Positions 41,646-52,866 of a DNA stretch of 64,000 nt are shown piece after piece (position 1 is the first letter of the stretch; each line of letters starts with the position of its first letter). The DNA comes from Dehalococcoidales bacterium (GTDB taxonomy: Bacteria; Chloroflexota; Dehalococcoidia; Dehalococcoidales; UBA2162), in contig JAFGCW010000066.1 in assembly GCA_016932435.1 (NCBI GenBank), forward strand, positions 79,690 through 143,689, written 5' to 3'. The notes beneath the pieces were generated by a model. The model had not been told where the DNA came from. It searched no databases and worked only from the letters and a program-made list of their open reading frames with translations. The translations under genes were made by a program, and so were the position numbers.

Positions 41646-42641
41646 TCAGGATATTTCGTAATAATCAATACCGTCTTCTGTAAAATTCTTGACTTCACCG
41701 TCCACCAGCATAGCCTTCAGGTGGGCGAGGGTTTCAAGCATTGCCATCCGCTTGTGCATCGGCGGAAGATCTTCATATTTTATTCCGCCGGATTCAGGGA
41801 TCCAGGTGATGGCTGATGATATCTGATACGCTGTCTTCGGACCTTCTGTTATAGAATCCATTATTTCCAGGTTTCTCTGGCGGTGATGGTGGGTTATTTC
41901 CGCTATTCTTTTATGCAGGTCGTAATAGATGCTCTCGTGTGCCGGTAGTACTATTTCAACATCAAGTTCATCCAGTGTTTTCAATGAGTCCATAAATTCA
42001 CCTAAAGGATTATCCCCGGCGTAAGGCAGTAAGCTGATATTCGGTGTTATTACCGGCAGCACATGGTCGCCCCCGAACAGGATCTTGCTGGTAGATTCGT
42101 AAAGGCATATGTGCCCCGGAGCGTGACCGGGAGTCCAGATAACCTGCAGGTTGTAGTCGCCTGCAGTTAAAATTTCACCTCCTTCTACAGTACTGTCCGG
42201 TATTACGGGTGTCTGTAAACGCTGAGTGTCGCGTTCAGGAAGGCCAGGCATGGGTAACTCGTTTTGAGGAGCGCCGTTTCTTGTCCATGATTCTTCTATA
42301 TCACTCATCGTTGCGTAAACGGTGGTATACCTGTTTAAAAGTACCTCTTTTTCACGGCGATGAATTATGATCTCTGCGTCCGTGTAATTTTTCAAGGTAT
42401 GCACCAGTCCGTAATGGTCGCCGTGGACATGAGTGACAACAATTCTCGTTATCTGGTCCAGGTCGGTCCCGATTTCAGAAAGTTGATCTTTCATTGCCTG
42501 CAGAGCGTCCTCGCTGTCCCAGCCGGCGTCGATCAGGAGATATCCGTCATTATCCCGGATCAGGTATGTATTGGTATGTCCAAGAGGATTGTTGTGAATA
42601 GGTATCTGTAGCTGGTAAATATCCTGTTTAATTTCAATCAT
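41646..42641 (-). CDS. Metallo-beta-lactamase-fold hydrolase
   Basis: A 331-residue MBL-fold protein with the dinuclear metal motif THVHGDHYG, a downstream metal His in WTPGHAPGHICLY and another in LPAHESIY. The C-terminal helical extension resembles LACTB2/glyoxalase-II-like proteins, so a thioester or phosphodiester hydrolase is likely, with unknown substrate. It stands between gap and eno, separated by short gaps. Confidence 0.87.
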   Translation of the reverse strand: MIEIKQDIYQLQIPIHNNPLGHTNTYLIRDNDGYLLIDAGWDSEDALQAMKDQLSEIGTDLDQITRIVVTHVHGDHYGLVHTLKNYTDAEIIIHRREKEVLLNRYTTVYATMSDIEESWTRNGAPQNELPMPGLPERDTQRLQTPVIPDSTVEGGEILTAGDYNLQVIWTPGHAPGHICLYESTSKILFGGDHVLPVITPNISLLPYAGDNPLGEFMDSLKTLDELDVEIVLPAHESIYYDLHKRIAEITHHHRQRNLEIMDSITEGPKTAYQISSAITWIPESGGIKYEDLPPMHKRMAMLETLAHLKAMLVDGEVKNFTEDGIDYYEIS

Positions 42642-42675
42642 TCTAGCTTTTCATCATTCCAATCTCACTTTATTA

Positions 42676-44450
<1,775 letters not shown>

Positions 44451-44558
44451 AGAATGACTCATTATACCACAAATGTAATCAAACTTAACGAAAATTTTGG
44501 TAATTATTACAGGTAGTCGGATACCTCAGTTTTAGACAGGTACAATAGTTACGATGTT

Positions 44559-45266
44559 CTAAATGAGTGAGTTAATTATCTCAATGAAATCATTCCAGTG
44601 GTTTATCTCCAGGCAGTCATATTGCGGATCCGGCTTACCATCCCGGGGATTGTACCAGACCGGATGCATCCCAGCGGTGATCGCTCCTTTAACGTCAAAC
44701 TGAAGTTTATCTCCGACGAACCAGATGTCCTGAGGTTCAATCTCCATTTTCCTGGCAGCTATATTGAAAAACCGTGGATGCGGTTTCCTGATCGAGTAAT
44801 CGGCGCTGGACATCACGAAAGAGAACCTGTGCAATAGATTATGCTTGGCAAGCTCTTCCTCCAGTAATACTCCAGGGAAAGAGCCATTACTTAAAATGCC
44901 TGTACGTATCTTATATTTTTGCATGATATCCAGGACATCATTAATACCCTCTTCGGGCGTAAATGTATAAGCAGTATTCCAGCAGATTCTGGCAGCTTCA
45001 TCATAGGAGATCGATAAGGACAGTCCTGCGGTTTCGAACATGGCCCTGTAAAAATGAACGACATTCATCTCTATCATGGAGTCGATTTTTTGTCGTTCAA
45101 AGTCGTTATTTATACTAAATGCAATTTCCTGGAGCGCTTCCGCGGTTATATCAACTTCGTTTTCAATATACTCAAGCAACTTTTTATTTGCTGCTATCCA
45201 GTCTATCGGGTCGAGTCGAAGTACGGTATCACCGAGGTCGAAAATGACACCGGCAGGTTTTTTCAT
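44559..45266 (-). CDS. HAD-superfamily hydrolase
   Basis: A 235-residue phosphatase-like protein: motif I FDLGDTVLRLD, motif II GILSNGS, motif III Lys in SIRKPHPRFF and motif IV VGDKLQFDVKGA. All catalytic residues are present. The start at 45266 has AAGGAGAA upstream; the frame is open further without a site. Substrate unknown. Confidence 0.87.
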   Translation of the reverse strand: MKKPAGVIFDLGDTVLRLDPIDWIAANKKLLEYIENEVDITAEALQEIAFSINNDFERQKIDSMIEMNVVHFYRAMFETAGLSLSISYDEAARICWNTAYTFTPEEGINDVLDIMQKYKIRTGILSNGSFPGVLLEEELAKHNLLHRFSFVMSSADYSIRKPHPRFFNIAARKMEIEPQDIWFVGDKLQFDVKGAITAGMHPVWYNPRDGKPDPQYDCLEINHWNDFIEIINSLI

Positions 45267-45379
45267 GATTTCTCCTTTTGCCTTTATTGTATACGACAAC
45301 AACCGGTTGACGGAATAGAACAAATGTGCTAATTTATGCTCATATATCAACATACACTGATTGACTTACGGAGTTTGAT

Positions 45380-45724
45380 ATGGGCGAAGATGCCGCGCGA
45401 AAAGAGACAGATGAGTTACCTGAAAACCACCATACAACAGATGACCCGCTTCCTGAACACGTCGGTTACAAGGATGAAGGCTGCGACCTGGCAAATTCCT
45501 GCCTTAATTGCCCTTACGAAGAATGTATCTATGACAAACCCGGCGGAAAGCGTCGCTGGATGAAGAAAGAACGCTCTGCCGAGATGATAAGGCTTCATAC
45601 AGAAGAAGGAAAAGCAGTAAGGGAACTTGCAGCTATATACGGTGTAAGCAAGCGTACCGTGCAGAGGGCTTTAAAATTCGCCCGGAGTGGAACTGATAAA
45701 AACAGGAGTAGTGCAGATGACTGA
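45380..45724 (+). CDS. HTH protein with a cysteine cluster, first gene of the phage-like island
   Basis: A 114-residue protein. A central cysteine group CDLANSCLNCPYEEC (C-x5-C-x2-C-x4-C) may bind zinc or Fe-S; the C-terminal part is a helix-turn-helix VRELAAIYGVSKRTVQRAL. Its position just before the portal gene is where small terminase subunits usually lie, so a DNA-recognition role in packaging is possible, but a regulator is equally possible. It overlaps the portal gene by 8 nt. Confidence 0.6.
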   Translation: MGEDAARKETDELPENHHTTDDPLPEHVGYKDEGCDLANSCLNCPYEECIYDKPGGKRRWMKKERSAEMIRLHTEEGKAVRELAAIYGVSKRTVQRALKFARSGTDKNRSSADD

Positions 45725-47111
45725 AGAATTTAACCCGGCTGAACTGAAAAGACGGGACTCCGAACGACTTAAAAGATACCGCGAACTGCTGGATTTTTAT
45801 CATGGCCTGCACTGGGAGGGCAGAGCTAGACGCGGCGATAAGCGCCTGACATTCAACTACGCCAAGGTTTTTATAGATAAGGTTGCTTCCTACCTGATGT
45901 CGGGAATTCACTTTACCGTAGAACCGTCAGATGACAACGATAAATCCAGAAAGGAAGCATTAAAAACCGAAGCGGCCTTAAACCGGGTTTATGAGCAAAA
46001 CGACCTTGAACAGCTTGATTTCGAGACGGAAATCGACTGCGCTATCCTCGGTGATGCCTGCTACAAAGTTATCTGGGATCCCGGTAAAAAAGCGGTATCC
46101 GTTACAGCCCCTGATATACAGGGGATATATACCTGGTGGACAGGTGATGATACCTCACGAATCTGGAGAATCGCTTCCCGCTACAACCTGGCACGCGATG
46201 TAGTACACGACCTGTATGGCGTGAAGGTTAAGGAAAAAACATCAGGAGTTGTCGAATTATGGACGGAGGGAGAATTCGAGTTGTGGATAGACGGAGTATT
46301 GACAGAGAAGAAATCCAATCCCTACGGGTTCATACCTTTCGTTATCTTTCCCAACCTTAGAGAACCGAAAAAATTCTGGGGAATATCAGACCTTTCACAG
46401 GTAATGAGCCCCCAACGAGAATTGAACCGAGCTACTTCTCAGCTATCACGAATACTCGAATTATCGGGAAATCCTATCGCTGTGCTGGAAAACGTCGAGG
46501 AATCAGAAGATATAGCCGTCAGCCCCGGCGCAGTCTGGAATATACCGGAGGATGCCAAGGCATATCTTCTGGATCTTCTCCAGGGCGGCGGTGCCAGGCT
46601 TCATATCGATTATATAAACCTGTTATACCGCATTTTGCATGACCTGTCGGAATCTCCACGGGCTGCCTTCGGTGGTACTGAAAGGGACTTATCCGGAGTT
46701 GCTCTCGAAATAGAACTTCAGCCGCTGCTTCAGAAAGTGCATCGAAAGAGGATAATACGGACTGCTGCGTACAATCGCAGAAACAGGCTTATCCTGAAGC
46801 TGATTGAAAAGTACTGCAACGAGGATTTCGGCAGCCACCAGTTGAGAGTTATATGGGGTCCGATACTGCCCCAGGATGTTTCCAAACTGGTTGGTAATGA
46901 ACAGGTCCTGGTACAGAACGGTATTCATTCCAGGCGAAGAGCGATGGATGAGATGGGAGTGAACGACCCTGAGATGGAGTTCGGCAGGTGGCTGGAGGAA
47001 AGGAAAGCAATTCTAAGTATGAACAGGGAACTGAATGCGGGAACCGGCGGGAACGGTGCGAGAGTGAGAGTAAACGGATCCCGATCGGATACTGTTGAAC
47101 CTATATCCTGA
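45717..47111 (+). CDS. Phage portal protein (SPP1 gp6-like)
   Basis: A 464-residue portal, which forms the dodecameric DNA channel of tailed-phage heads. Features of the family: YHGLHWEGRARRGDKRLTFN near the N-terminus, a middle region with FGISDLSQV-type motif (seen as FWGISDLSQVMSPQREL) and a helical C-terminus. The ATG at 45717 has AGGAG upstream; the open frame goes a little further. Length is typical. Confidence 0.87.
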   Translation: MTEEFNPAELKRRDSERLKRYRELLDFYHGLHWEGRARRGDKRLTFNYAKVFIDKVASYLMSGIHFTVEPSDDNDKSRKEALKTEAALNRVYEQNDLEQLDFETEIDCAILGDACYKVIWDPGKKAVSVTAPDIQGIYTWWTGDDTSRIWRIASRYNLARDVVHDLYGVKVKEKTSGVVELWTEGEFELWIDGVLTEKKSNPYGFIPFVIFPNLREPKKFWGISDLSQVMSPQRELNRATSQLSRILELSGNPIAVLENVEESEDIAVSPGAVWNIPEDAKAYLLDLLQGGGARLHIDYINLLYRILHDLSESPRAAFGGTERDLSGVALEIELQPLLQKVHRKRIIRTAAYNRRNRLILKLIEKYCNEDFGSHQLRVIWGPILPQDVSKLVGNEQVLVQNGIHSRRRAMDEMGVNDPEMEFGRWLEERKAILSMNRELNAGTGGNGARVRVNGSRSDTVEPIS

Positions 47112-47133
47112 TACTGAAAACAAGGGAGTAATA

Positions 47134-47592
47134 ATGGAAGAAATTCTGAAAAACGAAGGGACACAGGAACATGAGATACCTGAGTCGGAAGGAGACGAAT
47201 CAACTGAGGTTGGACCCCAAGGTGCCGAGCTGGAACAGGTTCTCTCTGAAAAAGATATGGAGATTGAAAGATTGAAACGCACCGGCGAGGAACTGGAGGA
47301 GCGCTGCCGGACACTCGAAGAATCTCTTACCGAAGCAGTGACCGGATATAAATCTCTTGTTATAAAGTCGAATCCAGAGATTGTAGAAGACCTGATAGAC
47401 GGTGATACTATCGAGTCCATCAATGAATCACTGGAGAAAGCGAAAATCCTGGTCGGCAGGATCAGACAGGAGATGGAAGCTGAGATTTCAAAGGTAAAAG
47501 TACCCGCAGGAGCGCCTGAGAGATCTTCTCCGGATCTATCGACCCTCTCACCGGCTGAAAAAATAAGATACGCAATTGGAGGTAATGAATAA
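47134..47592 (+). CDS. Phage scaffold-like protein
   Basis: A 152-residue acidic protein with a central coiled coil (LEQVLSEKDMEIERLKRTGEE) placed exactly between portal and major capsid genes, the usual place for the head scaffold. The ATG at 47134 follows AAGGGAG. The last base of its stop is the first base of the capsid ATG. Confidence 0.72.
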   Translation: MEEILKNEGTQEHEIPESEGDESTEVGPQGAELEQVLSEKDMEIERLKRTGEELEERCRTLEESLTEAVTGYKSLVIKSNPEIVEDLIDGDTIESINESLEKAKILVGRIRQEMEAEISKVKVPAGAPERSSPDLSTLSPAEKIRYAIGGNE

Positions 47593-48512
47593 TGGCACTG
47601 AGTCTGACTGAAACAAGTAAACTATCCAACGATATTCTCCTGCAGGGAGTTGTCGAGACTATTGTAAAGGACTCTCCGGTACTGCAGTATATGCCCTTTA
47701 TAGAGATTACGGGAAATGGACTGACCTATAACCGTGAGAACGCTCTGCCCGATATAGATTTCTATGATGTGGGTGATACCTGGAATGAATCCACTCCAAC
47801 CTTTACTCAGGTCACGGCTAACCTGAAGATCATGGGCGGCGATGCCGACGTGGACAACTTCCTCAAGGCAACCCGCTCGAACATACAGGACCTGGAAGCG
47901 GCAGTGGTCGAACTTAAAGCCAAGGCACTGACGAATAAGTTCGAGGAGACTTTCATATACGGAGATTCTGTAGTAAATGCCAAGCAGTTCGACGGCTTGA
48001 GGAAAATTATCGATACGGAGACTCCCGGAAGCCAGGTAATTGCTGCGGGAGCTTCGGGTGCTTCACTGACACTGGGAATGCTGGACGAGTTGATCGATGT
48101 GGTTAAAGGCGGAAAACCGGATATGCTGCTGATGAACCGGCGTTCGAGAAGAAAGATCAATGCACTCGTCCGGGCATCCGGTGGAATGATGGAAACCGAC
48201 CGTGACAAATGGGGTAATTTCATCCAGTACTGGGATGGCATACTAATCGGAGTGAACGACTGGATACTGGATACTCATGTCGTTGAAGACAGTGTCGAAA
48301 CCGCGACGACCGGCGGCGACTGCTCCGTAATCTACGCGGTACAGTTCGGAGAAGGAGCATTATGCGGACTGACTTCACCGGGACATTTAACAGTAGAACC
48401 GGTAGGCGCTCTCGAGACGAAGGATGCGACCCGTACCAGGATCAAGTGGTACTGCTCGATGGCGCTGTTTTCAGATATTAAAGCGGCGGCTCTGATCGGC
48501 GTACAGAATTAA
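47592..48512 (+). CDS. Phage major capsid protein (HK97-fold family)
   Basis: A 306-residue capsid protein. The N-terminal ALSLTETSKLSNDILLQGV, the P-domain-like region with MLLMNRRSRRKINALVRA and the C-terminal TRTRIKWYCSMALFSD resemble the major capsid group without a cleaved delta domain. Presence of portal and scaffold next door argues against an encapsulin. It is translationally coupled to the scaffold gene. Confidence 0.82.
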   Translation: MALSLTETSKLSNDILLQGVVETIVKDSPVLQYMPFIEITGNGLTYNRENALPDIDFYDVGDTWNESTPTFTQVTANLKIMGGDADVDNFLKATRSNIQDLEAAVVELKAKALTNKFEETFIYGDSVVNAKQFDGLRKIIDTETPGSQVIAAGASGASLTLGMLDELIDVVKGGKPDMLLMNRRSRRKINALVRASGGMMETDRDKWGNFIQYWDGILIGVNDWILDTHVVEDSVETATTGGDCSVIYAVQFGEGALCGLTSPGHLTVEPVGALETKDATRTRIKWYCSMALFSDIKAAALIGVQN

Positions 48513-48556
48513 TAACGATACGGGGAGGAAGATATATACCTCACCGAAGGAGAAAT

Positions 48557-49024
48557 ATGATGACACAAGCGGTTATAGAACACATCGAACATCCTTTTGC
48601 CAGAGGGCTGCTGACTCTTAATGGTGTCCAGTGGAGTGATGAAAAAACTACTTCGACAGATAATTATGAAACAGTCGAGGAGGTTACCATTAATCCTCCG
48701 ACATTGGGCGTGGTCATAGAATTCGAGTTTGGTCTTACCTGCGCGGTGAAATCCAGCGGAGATACGGAGTCGGTGCTTTTCAAATGGCAGGCGAGAAACA
48801 AGGGGGGAACATGGATCGATCTTAACGGTGAGATAGAATACCCTGATGATGCATCCGAGTACAAGGAATATACCTGCAGTGGTCGCTTCAAACCGGTCAC
48901 CAATTTCGATTCCATCCCATTTGACGTCAGGCTTGTAGTGAAATCCGGATCGGCCGGCGGCGAGAACGCAGTTGCGAAAACCAAGAATTCCAGCTATATC
49001 CGGGTCATCTATTCCGGCTCCTAA
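48557..49024 (+). CDS. Phage-island protein of unknown function, head decoration or tail-type
   Basis: A 155-residue, mostly beta-strand protein (VTINPPTLGVVIEFEFGLTC; DVRLVVKSGSAGGENAVA) directly after the capsid gene. Position and composition suggest a head-decoration or jelly-roll tail protein; no family can be named. GGAG lies upstream. A hairpin follows the stop. Confidence 0.6.
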   Translation: MMTQAVIEHIEHPFARGLLTLNGVQWSDEKTTSTDNYETVEEVTINPPTLGVVIEFEFGLTCAVKSSGDTESVLFKWQARNKGGTWIDLNGEIEYPDDASEYKEYTCSGRFKPVTNFDSIPFDVRLVVKSGSAGGENAVAKTKNSSYIRVIYSGS

Positions 49025-49035
49025 TACGGATATGA

Positions 49036-49067
49036 CTGCATGAGAGAGCGAAAGCCCTCTCATGCAG
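49036..49067 (+). other. mRNA hairpin inside the phage island
   Basis: CTGCATGAGAG and CTCTCATGCAG form an 11-bp perfect stem around a 10-nt loop, in the 69-nt gap between two structural genes. There is no T-run; it may set mRNA stability or act as a partial attenuator. Confidence 0.55.
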
Positions 49068-49093
49068 GTAAATATCCAGGTGAGGTAGGTTAA

Positions 49094-49726
49094 ATGAACT
49101 TAACAGAAATGAAAGCTATTGTCAGACGGGATCTTCACGATGAAGATTCTGAAAATTACCGATGGACAGACGACGAACTAGAAAGGCATATTGCCCGTGC
49201 GGTCAAGGAATTTTCAGGAGCTTTTCCATATGAGCAAAAGATTATTAAGTCTACTATGGCAGGATCGCGAGATATGGATATTTCCACTATTTCGGAACGA
49301 GTGTCTGTGGAAGCTGTGGAATATCCGGTCGGCAACTATCCTGCGATATACCAGCGGTTTAGTCTATGGGGGGATATACTGACACTTCTCAGCAATGAAG
49401 TACCTGACGGCTCTGACGCGTATATCTATTACGGAAAACTGCATACTCTCGATTCTTCTACGTCTACTATTCCTGCAGTCGATGAAGACATAGTTGCTGC
49501 CGGGGCTTGCGGTTATGCGGCTGTGGAGTGGGCAATATACGCAGTTAACCGGGTTAACACGGGTGGATTGAATACTCCGGAAGAGTTTTTGACCTGGGGT
49601 AGAAAAAAACTGAGTTATTTCAGACGGGAACTGAGAAAATTGGGAAATAAAAACAGGGTGAGAATAAGTTCTTTATACAAACCTTACCATCTGCCGGTTT
49701 CGCAGTCTACCGATTTCGGACCATAG
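49094..49726 (+). CDS. Head-tail connector/adaptor-like protein
   Basis: A 210-residue protein beginning MNLTEMKAIVRRDLHDEDSE and continuing with YRWTDDELERHIARAVKEFS, the helical start seen in phage gp6-like adaptors that dock under the portal. The C-terminal third is basic. Gene order supports a connector role. AGGTGAGG precedes the ATG. Confidence 0.65.
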   Translation: MNLTEMKAIVRRDLHDEDSENYRWTDDELERHIARAVKEFSGAFPYEQKIIKSTMAGSRDMDISTISERVSVEAVEYPVGNYPAIYQRFSLWGDILTLLSNEVPDGSDAYIYYGKLHTLDSSTSTIPAVDEDIVAAGACGYAAVEWAIYAVNRVNTGGLNTPEEFLTWGRKKLSYFRRELRKLGNKNRVRISSLYKPYHLPVSQSTDFGP

Positions 49727-49796
49727 AAGAAGTAAATAACAAGGTTGATATAATTCGGATACATGTATCAGGGCAGTGTATAAAAATCCCTCTTTT

Positions 49797-49817
49797 TCTC
49801 CCTTTACGAAAGGGAGA
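49797..49817. repeat. REP-like hairpin inside the phage island
   Basis: TCTCCCTTT-ACG-AAAGGGAGA forms a 9-bp stem with a 3-nt loop, with TCCCTCTT before it. The same CTCTCCCTTT theme recurs near 63411. A chromosomal repeat type inside the island suggests that the island has been resident for long. Confidence 0.5.
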
Positions 49818-49901
49818 GGTAAAAAATTCGCTGCTAGTCGAATCGGTGAGTGGGATTTCATGAACCGTCTGTTTACGGAAATCTCTAAATAATATGCTTT
49901 A

Positions 49902-51914
49902 GTGAAAAATAGGTATAGAAAGATGAGAGATATTACCTCGACGTTACTCGCAGCGCAAAAAAAAGCCAGTGGTATACCATATGTAAAAGTCGAAGCCAGT
50001 AATACAGTTTCAGGAATACCAAGACTGGACTGGCAGAGATTATATGAGGGTAGTGAAGATGATTATCATCACTCGCTGACTGTTCCGAGCGACGGCTCTC
50101 TGGTGAGGGTCAGGATAAGTCTGCCCGGGAGTGGACAGAAACTATACCTGCAAAGAGTGATTAATCCCGGACCCGGGTCGGATTTCAGTACATGGACGTA
50201 TACGGGGAATTATGGTTGCCTTGCCGTTGCTGCTGCTTCACTGGGATCCGAAGTATTCATATTCTGGGTAAATACCAGCCTGGAATTATACTATATCAAA
50301 AGCACAGATTACGGAAACAACTGGAATAGTCCGGTACTGATAGACTATACACCTTCAACGTCCGTTGGAGGTTTGGATGCGGCTTATAAACCTGACGGTG
50401 ATATCGCGGTTTTTTTCACAGACCAGGATAGTCTTTACGTCAAGAAACGCATTGGTGGGAGCTGGCAGTCCAAAACGGCGTGGGATAAAGATACCGGAAA
50501 TCTGTCAGGCGTTGCCGTATGTTATGGTTCCGACTGGAATATTGCTGTTTCCGGTGAAGATACGGCAGGGAATTACAGGATATGGAGCCTGGTATATGGA
50601 GATGACGGTGATATTGAAGAAGGTATATGGTCGGCACTGGAGGAGTTCGCTTCCGCTCCATCTGACGGTGATTATGAATTTCTGAGTGTTTTTATGGATA
50701 ATCCCGATGTTTACCGGTGTTTTTATACCGAAAAATATTCCGGTACCGAGTCCTATAATAGACCTTTCTGGTCTCATTCGCTGGTCGCGACTGCTTATTC
50801 AGATAATCTATGGCGTGAACCGATACCTTTCGAGCTTTCATCCGAGTACGGTGCTGCAATTACTCATCATGGTGATTATTACTGGCTTTCAACTCCCTAT
50901 GGTGTATGGAGAGCCGGGCTTACCGAAAGCAGTGTTGATTTAACACCTGACGTGATATCCATCCGCCAGGAAACAGACCCGGGCAGAGACGTACTAACCG
51001 TAGAGCTTCGAAATGATGACGGAAGGTTCAGTTCACTACCGTCACCTCTCGGTATGGGTTGCCGGCTGGATATCAGTCCCGGATATATCACCTCCCAGGG
51101 AAATGAAGCGAGTTTTGGACAGTCATATATACTCGAAGCTTATGAATATGTCAGTAAGGGAGGGAAGTCTACCTTGTTTCTTTACGCCTATGGTGGCTGG
51201 AGCAGGATCAGCAGATGGATTTCGGAAAGTCAGTTCAGGTTTAATGAATCTGCCGATGAAATGAATGTGAAACAGATACTTGAATTCGTTCTCGCCAGGA
51301 TCGGTTTCAGAATGGAGGTAATATCGATGTCATCGATTATTACCGATTTCTATCCCGATTTCACCATTCATCCGGGAATCGGTGGGGAAACTATTATAAG
51401 TAAGCTGTTGTCCCTGGCTCCCGATGTCGTGTTCATCGAAGGTGATATTGCTTACCTGGTAAATCCACTTTCTACTGATACTCCTGTATATTCATTTGGG
51501 CAAGACCATGTAATCATAGAAGGTAGATACCGTTCCTCATCCTGGAAACTAAACCGGATTACCGTGGAAGGATATGATGCTACGGCGGAAGAAAGAATTA
51601 TAAAAGACAGTTTTGCCTGGGAACAGATATACCAGCAATTTACAAGGACAACACGATTGATCGACCGGAATATAAGTACGATTGAAGAAGCGGAAGAGAG
51701 AGGAGAAACGTACCTGCGAGATGCCGAGAGCGAAGCGCGAGACGGGACAATCAGCGTTCCCGTGAATTGTGGCCAGCAACTGTATGATGTCATCGATATT
51801 ACGGATGACCGTGCCGGACTGATTGGGGGAAAGAAACGGATCATGGGATTAACACTTATATATAATCCTCAAAAAGGAGAATACAGACAAATACTTGCGC
51901 TGGGTGCGGTGTAA
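49902..51914 (+). CDS. Beta-propeller/tail-hub fusion protein of the phage island
   Basis: A 670-residue protein with a GTG start (an ATG seven codons later at 49923 is also good). Residues about 80-340 contain repeated sialidase/BNR-like blades (SLELYYIKSTDYGNNWNSPV, with an S-x-D-x-G-x-x-W Asp-box type motif). The C-terminal 330 residues look like a phage tail-hub/late-control D-type domain, with RGETYLRDAESEARDGTISV and QLYDVIDITD. It probably places a glycan- or surface-binding propeller on the tail tip. Confidence 0.65.
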   Translation: MKNRYRKMRDITSTLLAAQKKASGIPYVKVEASNTVSGIPRLDWQRLYEGSEDDYHHSLTVPSDGSLVRVRISLPGSGQKLYLQRVINPGPGSDFSTWTYTGNYGCLAVAAASLGSEVFIFWVNTSLELYYIKSTDYGNNWNSPVLIDYTPSTSVGGLDAAYKPDGDIAVFFTDQDSLYVKKRIGGSWQSKTAWDKDTGNLSGVAVCYGSDWNIAVSGEDTAGNYRIWSLVYGDDGDIEEGIWSALEEFASAPSDGDYEFLSVFMDNPDVYRCFYTEKYSGTESYNRPFWSHSLVATAYSDNLWREPIPFELSSEYGAAITHHGDYYWLSTPYGVWRAGLTESSVDLTPDVISIRQETDPGRDVLTVELRNDDGRFSSLPSPLGMGCRLDISPGYITSQGNEASFGQSYILEAYEYVSKGGKSTLFLYAYGGWSRISRWISESQFRFNESADEMNVKQILEFVLARIGFRMEVISMSSIITDFYPDFTIHPGIGGETIISKLLSLAPDVVFIEGDIAYLVNPLSTDTPVYSFGQDHVIIEGRYRSSSWKLNRITVEGYDATAEERIIKDSFAWEQIYQQFTRTTRLIDRNISTIEEAEERGETYLRDAESEARDGTISVPVNCGQQLYDVIDITDDRAGLIGGKKRIMGLTLIYNPQKGEYRQILALGAV

Positions 51915-51949
51915 TCTGAAGGAATGATACCTGAAACAGGGAAAGATCA

Positions 51950-52165
51950 ATGGATGTCGTAAAGGGGATACTAAACAGTTTTAATGCTGGTGATTATACT
52001 GCCACTGTTCAGATATCAGGCAGTGATAAAGTTTACCTCAATGGTGTTGCGGTCAGTAGAAGCATCCCTTCTGGGGAAATGATTCAAGGCAGAAGTCTTG
52101 TTATTGTATTCTTCGATGAATTTAATTCGAAAGAAGCTGTTATAACAGGTGTTTATACCCAATAA
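51950..52165 (+). CDS. Small OB-fold-like protein, candidate tail spike/hub partner
   Basis: A 71-residue protein (MDVVKGILNSFNAGDYTATVQISGSDK...) with the five-strand pattern of gp5/VgrG-type OB domains, which make the base of tail spikes. It closes the island: 35 nt after the hub gene and 8 nt before the stop of the convergent response regulator. Confidence 0.55.
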   Translation: MDVVKGILNSFNAGDYTATVQISGSDKVYLNGVAVSRSIPSGEMIQGRSLVIVFFDEFNSKEAVITGVYTQ

Positions 52166-52173
52166 ATATCATA

Positions 52174-52866
52174 TTACTGAGGGCGGATGAACTTGTATCC
52201 CATTCCATGTTCGGTAACGATGATGTGAGGTGATTCGACACTGTCGTCGAGTTTCTGCCTGAGGTGCTGTATATGTACTCTTAGTAAATCTCTGGCATCG
52301 GAATATGTTTCTCCCCATACCTTGGACAGGAGTCCCTCATGACTGACCAGGCGTCCCTCATTTCTTACCAGCAGGTAAAGCAGTTTAAGTTCAGTAGAGG
52401 TAAGTTTGACCGAATTTCCATCTACTTTTACCTCGTTTCCCGTAAAATCAATGAATAATTTACCGCTGCTGAAAGGTCGTTCTCCGCTGCTGACAGCCGC
52501 TCCCTGAGATCGTCGTAATACAGCCTGTACCCGGGCGACAAGTTCAATATGGCTAAAAGGTTTTGTTATGTAGTCATCGGCTCCCATTTCTAGACTCCGG
52601 GCAACATCCGTATCCTCTGCCCTGACCGTTAACATTATCACAGGTACCTGAGAAAACCGCCGTATTTCTTTCAGTACTTCAAAACCTTCCATATCGGGCA
52701 GACCGATATCCAGGATAACGATATCAGGACTTACAGATTCTATCAATTCCAGTCCCTCCGAACCTGTTGGTGCCGAGGACAATTCTGCGTTACTCCAGCG
52801 AAGCTGAAAACAAAGAGATACCACCTCGATTATTTCGGGAGAATCGTCAATTACTACTACTTTCAA
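52174..52866 (-). CDS. OmpR/KdpE-family response regulator
   Basis: A 230-residue two-domain regulator. The receiver has the acidic pair DD at 7-8, phosphoacceptor D53 (VILDIGLPD) and the switch Lys in ITKPFSH; the C-terminal winged helix ends with [13 protein letters not shown] and GMGYKF blocks. The start overlaps the kinase gene by 20 nt, so kinase and regulator are co-expressed. Confidence 0.95.
   Translation of the reverse strand: MKVVVIDDSPEIIEVVSLCFQLRWSNAELSSAPTGSEGLELIESVSPDIVILDIGLPDMEGFEVLKEIRRFSQVPVIMLTVRAEDTDVARSLEMGADDYITKPFSHIELVARVQAVLRRSQGAAVSSGERPFSSGKLFIDFTGNEVKVDGNSVKLTSTELKLLYLLVRNEGRLVSHEGLLSKVWGETYSDARDLLRVHIQHLRQKLDDSVESPHIIVTEHGMGYKFIRPQ

Noticed and set aside
47592..48512. 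Capsid gene as an encapsulin nanocompartment
   Set aside because: Portal and scaffold genes stand directly upstream, which encapsulins lack; no cargo gene with an encapsulin tag is adjacent.
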